Source of the DNA: JBFHRE01 sp041746105
Lineage (GTDB): Bacteria > Actinomycetota > Acidimicrobiia > Spongiisociales > ZC4RG35
DNA length: 64,000 bases
Direction of reading: 5' to 3'
Assembly (NCBI GenBank): GCA_041746105.1
Contig: JBGTHP010000005.1
Span: forward strand, 1 to 64,000
Under the pieces are notes generated by a model. That model was not told where the DNA came from. It saw only the letters and a program-made list of their open reading frames with translations, and did no database searches. The position numbers and the translations under genes are program-made. Position 1 is the stretch's first letter; the number at the start of each line of letters is the position of its first letter. Shown here one piece after another: positions 41,184-49,130 of the stretch.

Positions 41184-42539
41184 TCAGCCGCTGAACGCGC
41201 TTGACGTCTCGCTGCAGATGTTGGCCTGGAAGTCGGCGATATCACGGCTGCCGGTCACGACTGCCTGAATCGCACCGTCCATGGCGGACGAGAACTCCGG
41301 CCAGCTACCTGCCCACAACGGACCCTCGGTCGTTGGATTGTTGGTCAAGCCGTCGAGGAAAGCCTGGTTGTTGGCGGGCGGGGTGAAGCCGAGGAACGCG
41401 TCAAGCGCTTCCTGACTCACCCGGCTTGGGATGTTGGCTCCAAGCTCGGAGATCTGAGCCTGGACGTCGGCCTGCGTCAGAGCTTGCACCAATTCCCAGG
41501 CTGCGGCGGGATCGGCGGTATTGGCATTCACGACGTAGGCGCCCCAGAACAACCAGTTGCCCGGTCCGGCCGGCCCACTCGGGAGTCCGACAACGTCCCA
41601 GTTGAATTCGACAGTACGAATTCCGGGAGTTGCCCAGCGACCGTTCTGGAACATTCCGACGGTCCCCGCCCGGAAGGGTCCCTCTGGGTCTTCACCGTAG
41701 GGAATAACCGAGCTTCCGCTGTACAGATCGCGCAGGAACGTGAGACCGGCAACCGACTCTGCCGAGTCGAGGCCGCAGGCCGTGCGGTCAGCGGTGAAGA
41801 AGCCGCCGCCGGCCGCGTTGATCCAGGCTCCGTACGGACCCCACCAAGCGCTTTGACCGTAACCTTTGATCTCGCCGCCGAGGGCAGCCACTCCGTCGGC
41901 AACCTCCTGGAACTTCTCCCATGTCCATTCACCGTTCGCCGCGAGCTCCCGTGGGTCCTCGACCCCGGCCTCGGCGACGAGGTCTAGGTTGATGTATAGA
42001 CCGAACGTCGAAACGTCCCGGGGAAGACCCCACAGTGCCGAACCGGGCTGACCGGTCGCGAGGTCGGTGGTCAGGTGTCCCATCGGTCCCGGGTAGAAGT
42101 CGGCGTCGCTGTGGCCAGTTGCATCGGCATATTGGCGCAGGTCCAAGATCACGCCTCGCGAAGCGAAATCTGCGATATCGGTCCCGGGGATCCAGAAGAC
42201 ATCTGGTGCCGTACCGGCCGAGAGGTTGGTCAGCAGCGTCTGCTGGTATCCGGCCCCCTCATTGGAACCCGGCTCATAGGTCAGCGTGACCGATGCCAGG
42301 TCATCGTCAATCTGATCGGAGATGCTCGCATAAACTGCGGCTTCTTCCGGGTTGTCTGGCCTTGTCATCCATCGCAATGCGACAGATTCACCTGTGGGCG
42401 GGGCCTCGGTGGTGGCGACCGACGGCGCCGCCGTCGTCGTCGTCGGGGCGGCTGCTGTGGTGGTCGTGCTCGCCGAGTCACCGCAGGCAGCGGCAACAAG
42501 GGCGAGAACGCCGATGAGCAGTATCAGCTTCGGCTTCAT
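41184..42539 (-). CDS. Extracellular sugar-binding lipoprotein of the ABC transporter
   Basis: This 451-residue family-1 solute-binding protein starts MKPKLILLIGVLALVAAACG, a lipoprotein signal with lipobox AAC, then a Thr-rich linker and the binding domain (GTAPDVFWIPGTDIADFASR, NGEWTWEKFQEVADGVAALG, MFQNGRWATPG). It delivers a carbohydrate to the permeases encoded next. Galacto-oligosaccharides or other galactosides are the likely cargo given the flanking glycosidases and gal genes. AGGAGG lies 6 bases before ATG 42539. No ATPase gene is present in the operon, so a shared MsmK-like ATPase probably serves it. Confidence 0.92.
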   Translation of the reverse strand: MKPKLILLIGVLALVAAACGDSASTTTTAAAPTTTTAAPSVATTEAPPTGESVALRWMTRPDNPEEAAVYASISDQIDDDLASVTLTYEPGSNEGAGYQQTLLTNLSAGTAPDVFWIPGTDIADFASRGVILDLRQYADATGHSDADFYPGPMGHLTTDLATGQPGSALWGLPRDVSTFGLYINLDLVAEAGVEDPRELAANGEWTWEKFQEVADGVAALGGEIKGYGQSAWWGPYGAWINAAGGGFFTADRTACGLDSAESVAGLTFLRDLYSGSSVIPYGEDPEGPFRAGTVGMFQNGRWATPGIRTVEFNWDVVGLPSGPAGPGNWLFWGAYVVNANTADPAAAWELVQALTQADVQAQISELGANIPSRVSQEALDAFLGFTPPANNQAFLDGLTNNPTTEGPLWAGSWPEFSSAMDGAIQAVVTGSRDIADFQANICSETSSAFSG

Positions 42540-42567
42540 TCGTGTCCTCCTGTATTGGTCGTTGAGC

Positions 42568-43380
42568 TCATGCTCTGGTTGTGTTGGGAACGTCGGCGAC
42601 CTCGATCTCGACGCCGAGGTCTCGCAGTTCACCGACGATCTCTGCCGGCGCGGACGACCCGGTAATCAGTAGGTCGATGTCGCCGAGCTCGGCGATCTTG
42701 GCGACGCTGATGTTTCCGAGCTTCGACCCGTCGGCCACGATCACGGTCCGCTGGCCGGCGGCGATCATCCGGCGCTTCATCGCCGCTTCGGGAAGGTTGA
42801 CATTGGTGACCCCTGCGTCCGGATGGATTCCATTGCATCCGATGAATGAAGTCGAGGCGTTGATGCTGTCGAGAATCAACCCCGCCATGGGATCCACCAG
42901 CGAGTGCTGCTTGGGGCGGAGGGTGCCTCCGGTGACCACGACCGTGATCTTTGGAATGGCAGGTTCCAAACCGAGAGCGATGGTCAGGCTGGAGGTAAAA
43001 ACCGTGACATCGGTCAGGTCGTGACGTTCTACCAGGGCTTTGGCGATCGAAGTGGTCGAAGTCCCCACGTCCAAGATGACCGTTTCACCTGACCGAATCG
43101 CAGCGGCCGCGTGCCGCCCGATGGCATCCTTCTCGGCGGAGAATTCGTCGAGGGCTTCTTCGAACGAGCGCTCCGGCCGCAGCTCGGTGTTTCTGACCAT
43201 GGCACCACCGTGGACCCGTTGCAGGAGACCGGTGTCGGCTAGGGCCCCCAGGTCGGCTCGAACCGTGACTTCTGAGATTCCAAAGGCGGTGCTCAGATCG
43301 GAGACCCGCATGAATTCGCGGGCCCGCACCAGGGTGAGCATCCGCTCACGCCGCACTTCAGCAGGAACTGGCTCTTCCAT
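42568..43380 (-). CDS. DeoR-family transcriptional regulator of the galactoside operon
   Basis: This 270-residue repressor has an N-terminal DeoR winged helix (RRERMLTLVRAREFMRVSDL, then FGISEVTVRADLGALADTGL and RVHGGA) and a C-terminal sugar-phosphate sensor domain (DVGTSTTSIAKAL, TGGTLRPKQHSLVDPMA, ADGSKLGNIS). It probably responds to a galactose-pathway phosphosugar such as galactose- or tagatose-phosphate; this is inferred. It sits between the beta-galactosidase gene and the transporter in the same direction, with a probable operator just upstream. Confidence 0.92.
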   Translation of the reverse strand: MEEPVPAEVRRERMLTLVRAREFMRVSDLSTAFGISEVTVRADLGALADTGLLQRVHGGAMVRNTELRPERSFEEALDEFSAEKDAIGRHAAAAIRSGETVILDVGTSTTSIAKALVERHDLTDVTVFTSSLTIALGLEPAIPKITVVVTGGTLRPKQHSLVDPMAGLILDSINASTSFIGCNGIHPDAGVTNVNLPEAAMKRRMIAAGQRTVIVADGSKLGNISVAKIAELGDIDLLITGSSAPAEIVGELRDLGVEIEVADVPNTTRA

Positions 43381-43399
43381 CCAGCCAGCTTACGGTTGC

Positions 43400-43425
43400 T
43401 TTCGATTGAGATGCAAATAGTTTCG
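43400..43425. promoter_or_regulatory. Probable DeoR-type operator
   Basis: Two copies of TTTCG (43400-43404 and 43421-43425) lie 21 bases apart, about two helical turns, in the 46-base gap between the beta-galactosidase stop and the regulator start. DeoR-family operators are often built of repeated TTTCG-like units in A/T-rich context, which this gap has. It could give autoregulation. One further TTTCG lies upstream of the beta-galactosidase gene near 45349. Confidence 0.4.
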
Positions 43426-43426
43426 T

Positions 43427-45253
43427 TTATTTGCCAGCGGTTTCGATCGTCAGCGCCATGTGGTCGATGATGTAACGCCGATCGCCCCGCACGAAGACCT
43501 CCAGATGCGAGGAAACGGGGCGGAGATCCATCAGATCGCCGAGAAGGGCCGTCCACGAATCGACGTTTGAGAAGCCCGCATAAACCAGCCCAGCTTGGCG
43601 AACGGCGGCGGCGCGCCCGTCGAGATATGTGCCGCCGCCATAAGTGGCGATCACCTCGGCTCCTTGCGGATTCAAGACGTCGGTCCAGAGACCGGCGGCA
43701 GTACCCCAAGGAGAGACGGTTACAGGTTGGTTTTGACTCAGGTGCTCAGCGACCCGAGCACCGAGCCGGTCGGTCAATCCAGCCGGGAGCGGAAGATCGG
43801 ACCATGCGTATTCGCGTGTCATCACGAAGCTTCGAGGTCCAAGCACAACTCCGGTTCCGGAATCGAGTGCCTGGATGATCGAGGCAATTCGTTCGGGAGT
43901 CGTGATGTGGGCGACAGGAGCCAGCACCCAATCAAAATCTGTCAGGTCGTCCTCGGAGTCCACCAGCGCCACCTCGAGGCCTAAACGTCGAGCGGCGGCA
44001 TAGGCGTCCATTTGCATCGATCGATGGGTCGTGCCGATGCGGTGCGGATTGATCTCGATCGCCCATACGTCCTTGTAAGAGTGGAGAATGGCAACTCGCG
44101 GTCTTGGACGGTCGAATGCTCCTGCCAGCCGGATCTCATCGATCGTTTTGGTGACCTCAGCCACCACGGCCGTTGGTGATCCGTCGTGGCGTAGAAGTCC
44201 GGAGTGGTACATCTCTTGGCCGAAACGGGCGGCGCGCCACCGGAAGTAGAGCAGCGCATCAAATCCGTGAAGTGCGGCTTGCCAGGTCCAGACCCGAACC
44301 TGGCCGTCCGCGACCGGCGGGTTGGTCTGGGTCCAATTGATCGGGCCGGCCTGCTGTTCCATGACCCACGCCGTGCCTTCCCGGCCAACACTCCCGAGCG
44401 CCAGATCCAGGTGGTAGGCCGTGACCAGAGGATCGTTGGGGCCGTGGGGATATGAATCGATCGACGCGATCCCCGTGAGTCTGGCGGCAGCCCTCTGGTC
44501 GACCGGGGTGTCCTCGGAATAGAAGTTGGTCGTGACTTCGACGTTTGGCGCAACCTGGGATCGGATCAAACGGATTTGTTCGCCCAGAAAGTCGACCGCC
44601 TGCTCCGAGGCGAACTTGCGATGAGCCATCAGCAGCGACGGGTTGTGGCTTGTCATGGCCGGAACCGGGAGGAGAACCGACTCGAAATCGGGATAGGTCT
44701 GGGACCAGAAGATCGTTCCCCATTGCTTGTTCAATTCGTCGATCGTGCCGAAGCGAGCGTTGAGCCACCTTGTGAATGCGGACTGGCACTCCGGACACCA
44801 GCATCGGGCCGAATCGTGGTTGCCCATCTCGTTGTCCACCTGCCAAGCAACCACCATCTCGTGGTGTCCATAACGGCCGAGGAGTTCGCCAACGATTCTC
44901 TTGGCCTCATCGCGGTAGACGGTGGAGGTCACGCAGGTGTGGCGTCGGGATCCGTAGGCACGCCGGCGCCCGTCTGGACCGACCGACAGGACGGTCGGCT
45001 GTTCCTGCACGAGCCACACCGGTGGTGTGGCGGTGGGGGTGCACAATACAATTCCGAGACCATGGGATGTGATGGTGTCTATGGCTCGATCGAGCCAGTC
45101 CCAAACAAAGCGTCCGCGTTCCGGCTCGAATCCCGCCCATGCGAATTCGCCAATCCGTACTAGGTCGAGACCCATTTTGGCCATCATTCTGGCGTCGACC
45201 GGCCACCGCTCTTCTGGCCACTGTTCTGGGTAATAGCACACGCCGAATCGCAC
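43427..45253 (-). CDS. Beta-galactosidase, GH42
   Basis: This 608-residue enzyme of glycoside hydrolase family 42 opens VRFGVCYYPEQWPEERW and continues GLDLVRIGEFAWAGFEPERG. The acid/base lies in VVAWQVDNEMGNHD (Glu after Asn), and cysteines in ARCWCPECQ plus the CVTS Cys form the usual zinc cluster. The nucleophile Glu is in TAWVMEQQAGPINW. No signal peptide, so it acts on imported lactose-like or galacto-oligosaccharides. GTG 45253 is chosen because the family begins there; the frame upstream spans the 15-bp repeats and looks non-coding. First gene of the operon. Confidence 0.93.
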   Translation of the reverse strand: MRFGVCYYPEQWPEERWPVDARMMAKMGLDLVRIGEFAWAGFEPERGRFVWDWLDRAIDTITSHGLGIVLCTPTATPPVWLVQEQPTVLSVGPDGRRRAYGSRRHTCVTSTVYRDEAKRIVGELLGRYGHHEMVVAWQVDNEMGNHDSARCWCPECQSAFTRWLNARFGTIDELNKQWGTIFWSQTYPDFESVLLPVPAMTSHNPSLLMAHRKFASEQAVDFLGEQIRLIRSQVAPNVEVTTNFYSEDTPVDQRAAARLTGIASIDSYPHGPNDPLVTAYHLDLALGSVGREGTAWVMEQQAGPINWTQTNPPVADGQVRVWTWQAALHGFDALLYFRWRAARFGQEMYHSGLLRHDGSPTAVVAEVTKTIDEIRLAGAFDRPRPRVAILHSYKDVWAIEINPHRIGTTHRSMQMDAYAAARRLGLEVALVDSEDDLTDFDWVLAPVAHITTPERIASIIQALDSGTGVVLGPRSFVMTREYAWSDLPLPAGLTDRLGARVAEHLSQNQPVTVSPWGTAAGLWTDVLNPQGAEVIATYGGGTYLDGRAAAVRQAGLVYAGFSNVDSWTALLGDLMDLRPVSSHLEVFVRGDRRYIIDHMALTIETAGK

Positions 45254-45304
45254 GGCGGGGGAGTGTAGCTCCGGGCATGGTGGTGGCCGGCCGTCCCACC
45301 GTGA

Positions 45305-45343
45305 GGCCACCCCACAGGCGGCCACCCCACAGGCGGCCACCCC
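45305..45343. repeat. 15-bp tandem repeat (2.6 copies)
   Basis: GGCCACCCCACAGGC occurs at 45305-45319 and 45320-45334, and a partial third copy (GGCCACCCC) follows. It lies in the divergent gap between the beta-galactosidase and dus genes. It is too short and unspaced for CRISPR and is probably a simple local duplication. Confidence 0.75.
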
Positions 45344-45403
45344 GAACTTTCGGCGATTCGCCCCGCATTCAGGGCGCACAACCTAAGGCTCGAAGCCTCG
45401 ACC

Positions 45404-45409
45404 TACCCT
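45404..45409 (+). promoter_or_regulatory. -10 box TACCCT of dus
   Basis: TACCCT ends 6 bases before GTG 45416 and supports that start. Confidence 0.4.
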
Positions 45410-45415
45410 ATCGGG

Positions 45416-46525
45416 GTGCAGATTGGTCATCTAAGGGTTGATCCCCCGGTCGTGTTGGCGCCGATGGCGGGCGTCACCAACGCGCCCTTCCGGGCGTTGG
45501 CGCGCAGTTTTGGCGCGGCGATCTATGTGTGCGAAATGGTCGGCGCTCGCGCTCTCGTGGATGGCGACGCAAAGACCAACCACCTCGCCACTTTTCCAGT
45601 CGATGAGTCTCCGCGTTCGATTCAGCTCTACGGGACCGACCCGGGGGCGGTGGGTGAGGCGGTAGCGCTTCTCGTGAAACGAGAGAACGCCGATCACATC
45701 GATCTCAACTTCGGCTGTCCAGTCCCCAAGGTCACCCGCAACGGGGGTGGAGGAGCCCTCCCCTGGAGGCGGGATCTCTACCGTTCCATCGTCAGGGCGG
45801 CGGTCGTGAACTCGGCCGGCCGGCCGATCACCGTCAAGTTCCGCAAAGGCATCGACGACGGCCATCTCACGTACCTCGATTGCGGCCTGATTGCCGAGGA
45901 AGAGGGGGCTTCGGCGGTGGCGCTTCACGCACGTACCGTTTATCAGCTCTATTCAGGCACCGCCGATTGGGAATCGATCAGGCTCCTCAAAGAGGTCGTA
46001 AAAACGATCCCGGTGCTCGGAAACGGTGATATCTGGGAGGCCGCCGATGCGGTTCGAATGATCGAGGAAACCGGTTGTGACGGCGTGGTCATCGGACGCG
46101 GTTGTCTCGGGCGGCCTTGGCTGTTCGGCGATCTCGCCCTGACCTTCGCCGGTACCCCGACCAATTCGGTTCCGACACTCGGATTCGTTACCGAGGTGAT
46201 GAGGCGTCACGCCGCCTTACTCGTCGATTGGATCGATCCCTTTATCGGAATCCGTCTCTTTCGAAAACACGTCGGTTGGTATTTCAAGGGGTATCCGGTC
46301 GGACCCGACGTGCGCCGGGCGCTTTCTGAGGTCGATGATCTCGAGCAACTGGATTTCTGGCTTGGCCAGTTGGATGCCACGGCTCTGCCTCATGACGGCG
46401 CGACTTCGATGATCAGGGGTCATTCACACGGACCGCGGGACGTACACCTTCCCCATGGCTTCTATGAAGGTGAATGGACCGCGGTCTCGTCCAAAGACGC
46501 GGAATTGGCGCTGAGCGGCGGCTGA
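45416..46525 (+). CDS. dus: tRNA-dihydrouridine synthase
   Basis: This 369-residue FMN enzyme reduces uridine to dihydrouridine in the tRNA D-loop. Motifs: LAPMAGVTNAPFRALAR, IQLYGTDPGAV, NFGCPVPKVTRNGGGGAL (with the catalytic Cys), HARTVYQLYSGTADW, GNGDIWEAADA and GRGCLGRPWLF. It is the DusB-like type common in Gram-positive bacteria. The start is GTG. The aminotransferase gene follows after 12 bases, so the two may be co-transcribed. Confidence 0.93.
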   Translation: MQIGHLRVDPPVVLAPMAGVTNAPFRALARSFGAAIYVCEMVGARALVDGDAKTNHLATFPVDESPRSIQLYGTDPGAVGEAVALLVKRENADHIDLNFGCPVPKVTRNGGGGALPWRRDLYRSIVRAAVVNSAGRPITVKFRKGIDDGHLTYLDCGLIAEEEGASAVALHARTVYQLYSGTADWESIRLLKEVVKTIPVLGNGDIWEAADAVRMIEETGCDGVVIGRGCLGRPWLFGDLALTFAGTPTNSVPTLGFVTEVMRRHAALLVDWIDPFIGIRLFRKHVGWYFKGYPVGPDVRRALSEVDDLEQLDFWLGQLDATALPHDGATSMIRGHSHGPRDVHLPHGFYEGEWTAVSSKDAELALSGG

Positions 46526-46537
46526 TCGGGTCGGCGC

Positions 46538-47710
46538 GTGTCGATCGGTTCTGGCATCCTCACGCCAATGGTCTCGTCACGGTTGGCCCCGTTTGGTTCG
46601 ACGATCTTCTCTTCGATCACGGCGAGGGCGCGTGCGGCGGGAGCGGTCGATCTCGGACAGGGATATCCAAGTTGGGAAGGGCCCGATTTTGTCAAACGGG
46701 CGGCGATCGAGGCGATCACCGGCCAATCGAACCAGTATCCGCCATCGGCAGGACTGGCCGGGTTACAAGACGCCATCGCTACTCGCTGGGCACGAGACGC
46801 CGGACTCGAGATCGACCCGCAGAAACACGTGACGGTGACGTCCGGGTGCACGGAGGCACTGGCGGCGAGCTTTCTCGGCCTCTGTGAGCCTGGTGATGAG
46901 GTGATTCTGTTCGAGCCGAGTTACGACGCATATCCGGTTGGGTGTGCGCTCGCGGGGGCGCAGCCACGGTTTGTCAGCTTGGTTGCTCCCGACTTTCGGT
47001 TCGACCCCGATCAACTGGAGGAGGCGATCACATCCCGTACCCGGATGATCGTCGTCAACACACCGCACAATCCGACCGGTCGCGTATTCGACCAATCCGA
47101 ATGTGAGCTGATCGCCCGGATAGCGATCGAACGGGACCTCATCGTCGTCACGGACGAGGTCTATGAGCACATCGTGTACCGCGGTAGCCACTTACGGTTG
47201 GCCACCCTTCCCGGCATGTGGGAGAGAACCCTGACGCTCTCCTCATTAGGAAAGTCTTTTTCTCTCACCGGTTGGAAGACCGGGTGGGGGATCGGTCCCG
47301 AAAGCCTGACAAACGGTCTACGGGCAGCCCACCAATATCTCACCTTCACGACTCCGAACCCGATGCAGGCAGGGGCCATCGCCGCCATGGCTGCACCCGA
47401 TTCCTATTTTGATGACCTTGTCTCGTCGTATCGACACAAACGGGATCTGTTGGTTTCGGGACTCGAGTCGATCGGCTTCGGGATCAAGGCCCCGGAAGGC
47501 GCCTATTACATCCTCGCCGACCACTCGCCGTTCGGATTCGCCAGTGATATCGATTTTGTCGATCACCTGATCTCCGCAGTCGGCGTGGCCGCGATTCCGC
47601 CTTCGGTTTTCTACCACCGGTCTCCGGTGTCGAACCTGGTCCGTTTCGCATTCTGCAAGGACGATGCGGTGTTGACCGAGGCATTGTCCCGGATGTCCAC
47701 TCTGGGCTGA
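46538..47710 (+). CDS. PLP-dependent aminotransferase, class I/II
   Basis: This 390-residue fold-type I aminotransferase is of the methionine/kynurenine aminotransferase-like kind. Features: AVDLGQGYPSWEGPDFVKRA, VTVTSGCTEALAASFLG, VVNTPHNPTGRVFDQSE, VVTDEVYEHIVYRG, and SSLGKSFSLTGWKTGWGIG with the PLP-binding Lys. LGQGYP and the PHNPTG form are typical of the YbdL/KAT group, which transaminates methionine or aromatic amino acids. The exact substrate is uncertain. GTG 46538 is used; ATG 46568 is an alternative. Confidence 0.88.
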   Translation: MSIGSGILTPMVSSRLAPFGSTIFSSITARARAAGAVDLGQGYPSWEGPDFVKRAAIEAITGQSNQYPPSAGLAGLQDAIATRWARDAGLEIDPQKHVTVTSGCTEALAASFLGLCEPGDEVILFEPSYDAYPVGCALAGAQPRFVSLVAPDFRFDPDQLEEAITSRTRMIVVNTPHNPTGRVFDQSECELIARIAIERDLIVVTDEVYEHIVYRGSHLRLATLPGMWERTLTLSSLGKSFSLTGWKTGWGIGPESLTNGLRAAHQYLTFTTPNPMQAGAIAAMAAPDSYFDDLVSSYRHKRDLLVSGLESIGFGIKAPEGAYYILADHSPFGFASDIDFVDHLISAVGVAAIPPSVFYHRSPVSNLVRFAFCKDDAVLTEALSRMSTLG

Positions 47711-47715
47711 CGCGG

Positions 47716-47739
47716 AAAGGGAGCCTTCCGGCTCCCTTT
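47716..47739. terminator. Hairpin terminator after the aminotransferase gene
   Basis: AAAGGGAGCC and GGCTCCCTTT form a perfect 10-bp stem with loop TTCC, 5 bases after the aminotransferase stop. A short T-run closes it. By symmetry it could also stop transcription from the other side. Confidence 0.7.
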
Positions 47740-47757
47740 CACACCGCCCCTCAGAAT

Positions 47758-47790
47758 TTGGTGGTGGGATTACCCCTGTCCCACCACCAA
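47758..47790. repeat. Perfect 12-bp inverted repeat
   Basis: TTGGTGGTGGGA (47758-47769) and TCCCACCACCAA (47779-47790) are perfect complements with a 9-base loop. A third, imperfect hairpin (CCCCGCGAG / CTCTCGGGG, one mismatch) follows at 47816-47836. The gap between the convergent aminotransferase and subtilase genes is therefore almost wholly structured. Confidence 0.7.
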
Positions 47791-47874
47791 CCCCTTCGTT
47801 TCAAGAGCCAACGCCCCCCGCGAGAAGCTCTCGGGGTAATGAGAGCCGCCTACCGTCGCCTTGATACATCGAGA

Positions 47875-49041
47875 TCATGGAAATTCGACGACTCCACCGG
47901 ATCGCAGGTCATGCCACGCCTTGAGCGGGGTTGCACCGATCTTGTCGGCATGGCGCAGGATCTGGGCCAGCGCATAGGGGGCGGCGAACGATGTCCCGCT
48001 CCATAGGGCATAGCCGTCAGGGAAATATTCGACTGTGCCGTCGTACGAACGAAACCGTGTGGCTTTCGGATAGTGGGAGTGAACCTTTTCGCCGGGTGCC
48101 CAGGCATTGACCCACTTCCCGCAATTCGAAAACGAGGACGGTGACTTGATCGTGCCGGCGCCGACCGAGACGACACGTCTGGCGAATTCCCGCTGTCCTG
48201 CGAACCCCGCCGGGAACCAGGGGTCGTTCAGCCCGTCGTTGCCGGCGGCCGCCACGATCAGCAACTCTCTGTTCCGGGACAACCAGCGCCGCATCGCGTG
48301 CTGCAATCCGACCGGTGCGTCTCCATAGGCGCCGTAGGTGCCAAGCGACAGGTTGAGAACGTTGGCTCCTCCGGCGAGGGCACGGTCGACGGCACTGATG
48401 ACAGCCAGTTCGGTCGGAACCGGCTGGCCCCCCGGAAAACCGCGATAGACGTCTATGACTGAGCCTTTGGCATGGTGGTCGATGATGCCGGCGACAAATC
48501 CGCCATGACCGGCACCGAACCAGTCCACATAACCCCGGGGTGGTCTGACGTCAACCCGGTCGGGCTCATAGATTCCGATGCCGACCCCCGCAGGGACTGG
48601 CTCGAACATGCCGGTGTCGATCACTCCGACGCGCACCTTCGATTTGATCTTGCGAGGTCTTCCAAGCGGCCCGTACGGTACTGGATCGCTGGCGGAGCCC
48701 CAGCCCCAGTGCGATCCCAGCGTCAGGACCATGTGGGGGGCGGCCAGCCGCCTCCCTTCCTTCGTGACCAAACCTGCGCCGGCTTCAAATGCGTCGACAC
48801 CGGAAGCGAGCTTGACGGTTCCGAGACCGGTTGGCACCGGACGCTTGCTGCGCCCCAGCGATGCCTTGCCCAACAATCGCTCAACCAGTTCTCGGTCTTC
48901 CTCAGCCAAAACCAATTCACCAGGGACGTAGGCATAACCCGCCCCGTCCTCGTGCATGTGAACGAGGCTGCTCGGTTTTGTCTCCACCCCGTTCTCGACG
49001 TAGTGGTTCACCCTCTCTGCGAGTTGGCGCAACGAAACCAT
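47875..49041 (-). CDS. Subtilisin-like (S8) serine protease without signal peptide
   Basis: This 388-residue protein has no signal peptide. An N-terminal region of about 135 residues, unlike the usual I9 inhibitor propeptide, precedes a subtilase domain. The triad is visible: Asp142 in RVGVIDTGM, His179 in GAGHGGFVAG and Ser351 in WSGTSFAAPYA, with the oxyanion Asn268 in AAAGNDG. ATG 49041 has GGGAG close upstream; an upstream start in the same frame is less good. It is divergent, by 89 bases, from the CHAT protease gene, which is followed by an ECF sigma factor gene, and appears to be part of that module. Confidence 0.9.
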   Translation of the reverse strand: MVSLRQLAERVNHYVENGVETKPSSLVHMHEDGAGYAYVPGELVLAEEDRELVERLLGKASLGRSKRPVPTGLGTVKLASGVDAFEAGAGLVTKEGRRLAAPHMVLTLGSHWGWGSASDPVPYGPLGRPRKIKSKVRVGVIDTGMFEPVPAGVGIGIYEPDRVDVRPPRGYVDWFGAGHGGFVAGIIDHHAKGSVIDVYRGFPGGQPVPTELAVISAVDRALAGGANVLNLSLGTYGAYGDAPVGLQHAMRRWLSRNRELLIVAAAGNDGLNDPWFPAGFAGQREFARRVVSVGAGTIKSPSSFSNCGKWVNAWAPGEKVHSHYPKATRFRSYDGTVEYFPDGYALWSGTSFAAPYALAQILRHADKIGATPLKAWHDLRSGGVVEFP

Positions 49042-49130
49042 GGTTCTCCCTTCACCGGTCAAGCCGGCTCAATGTGGCCGCTCTGAAACCAGAGTCACCT
49101 GGCGCCTGAGCGATACAGCGCGATTGTGGT

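Noticed and set aside
45305..45343. Short direct repeats as a CRISPR array
   Set aside because: Only 2.6 copies of a 15-bp unit with no spacers; no cas genes nearby.
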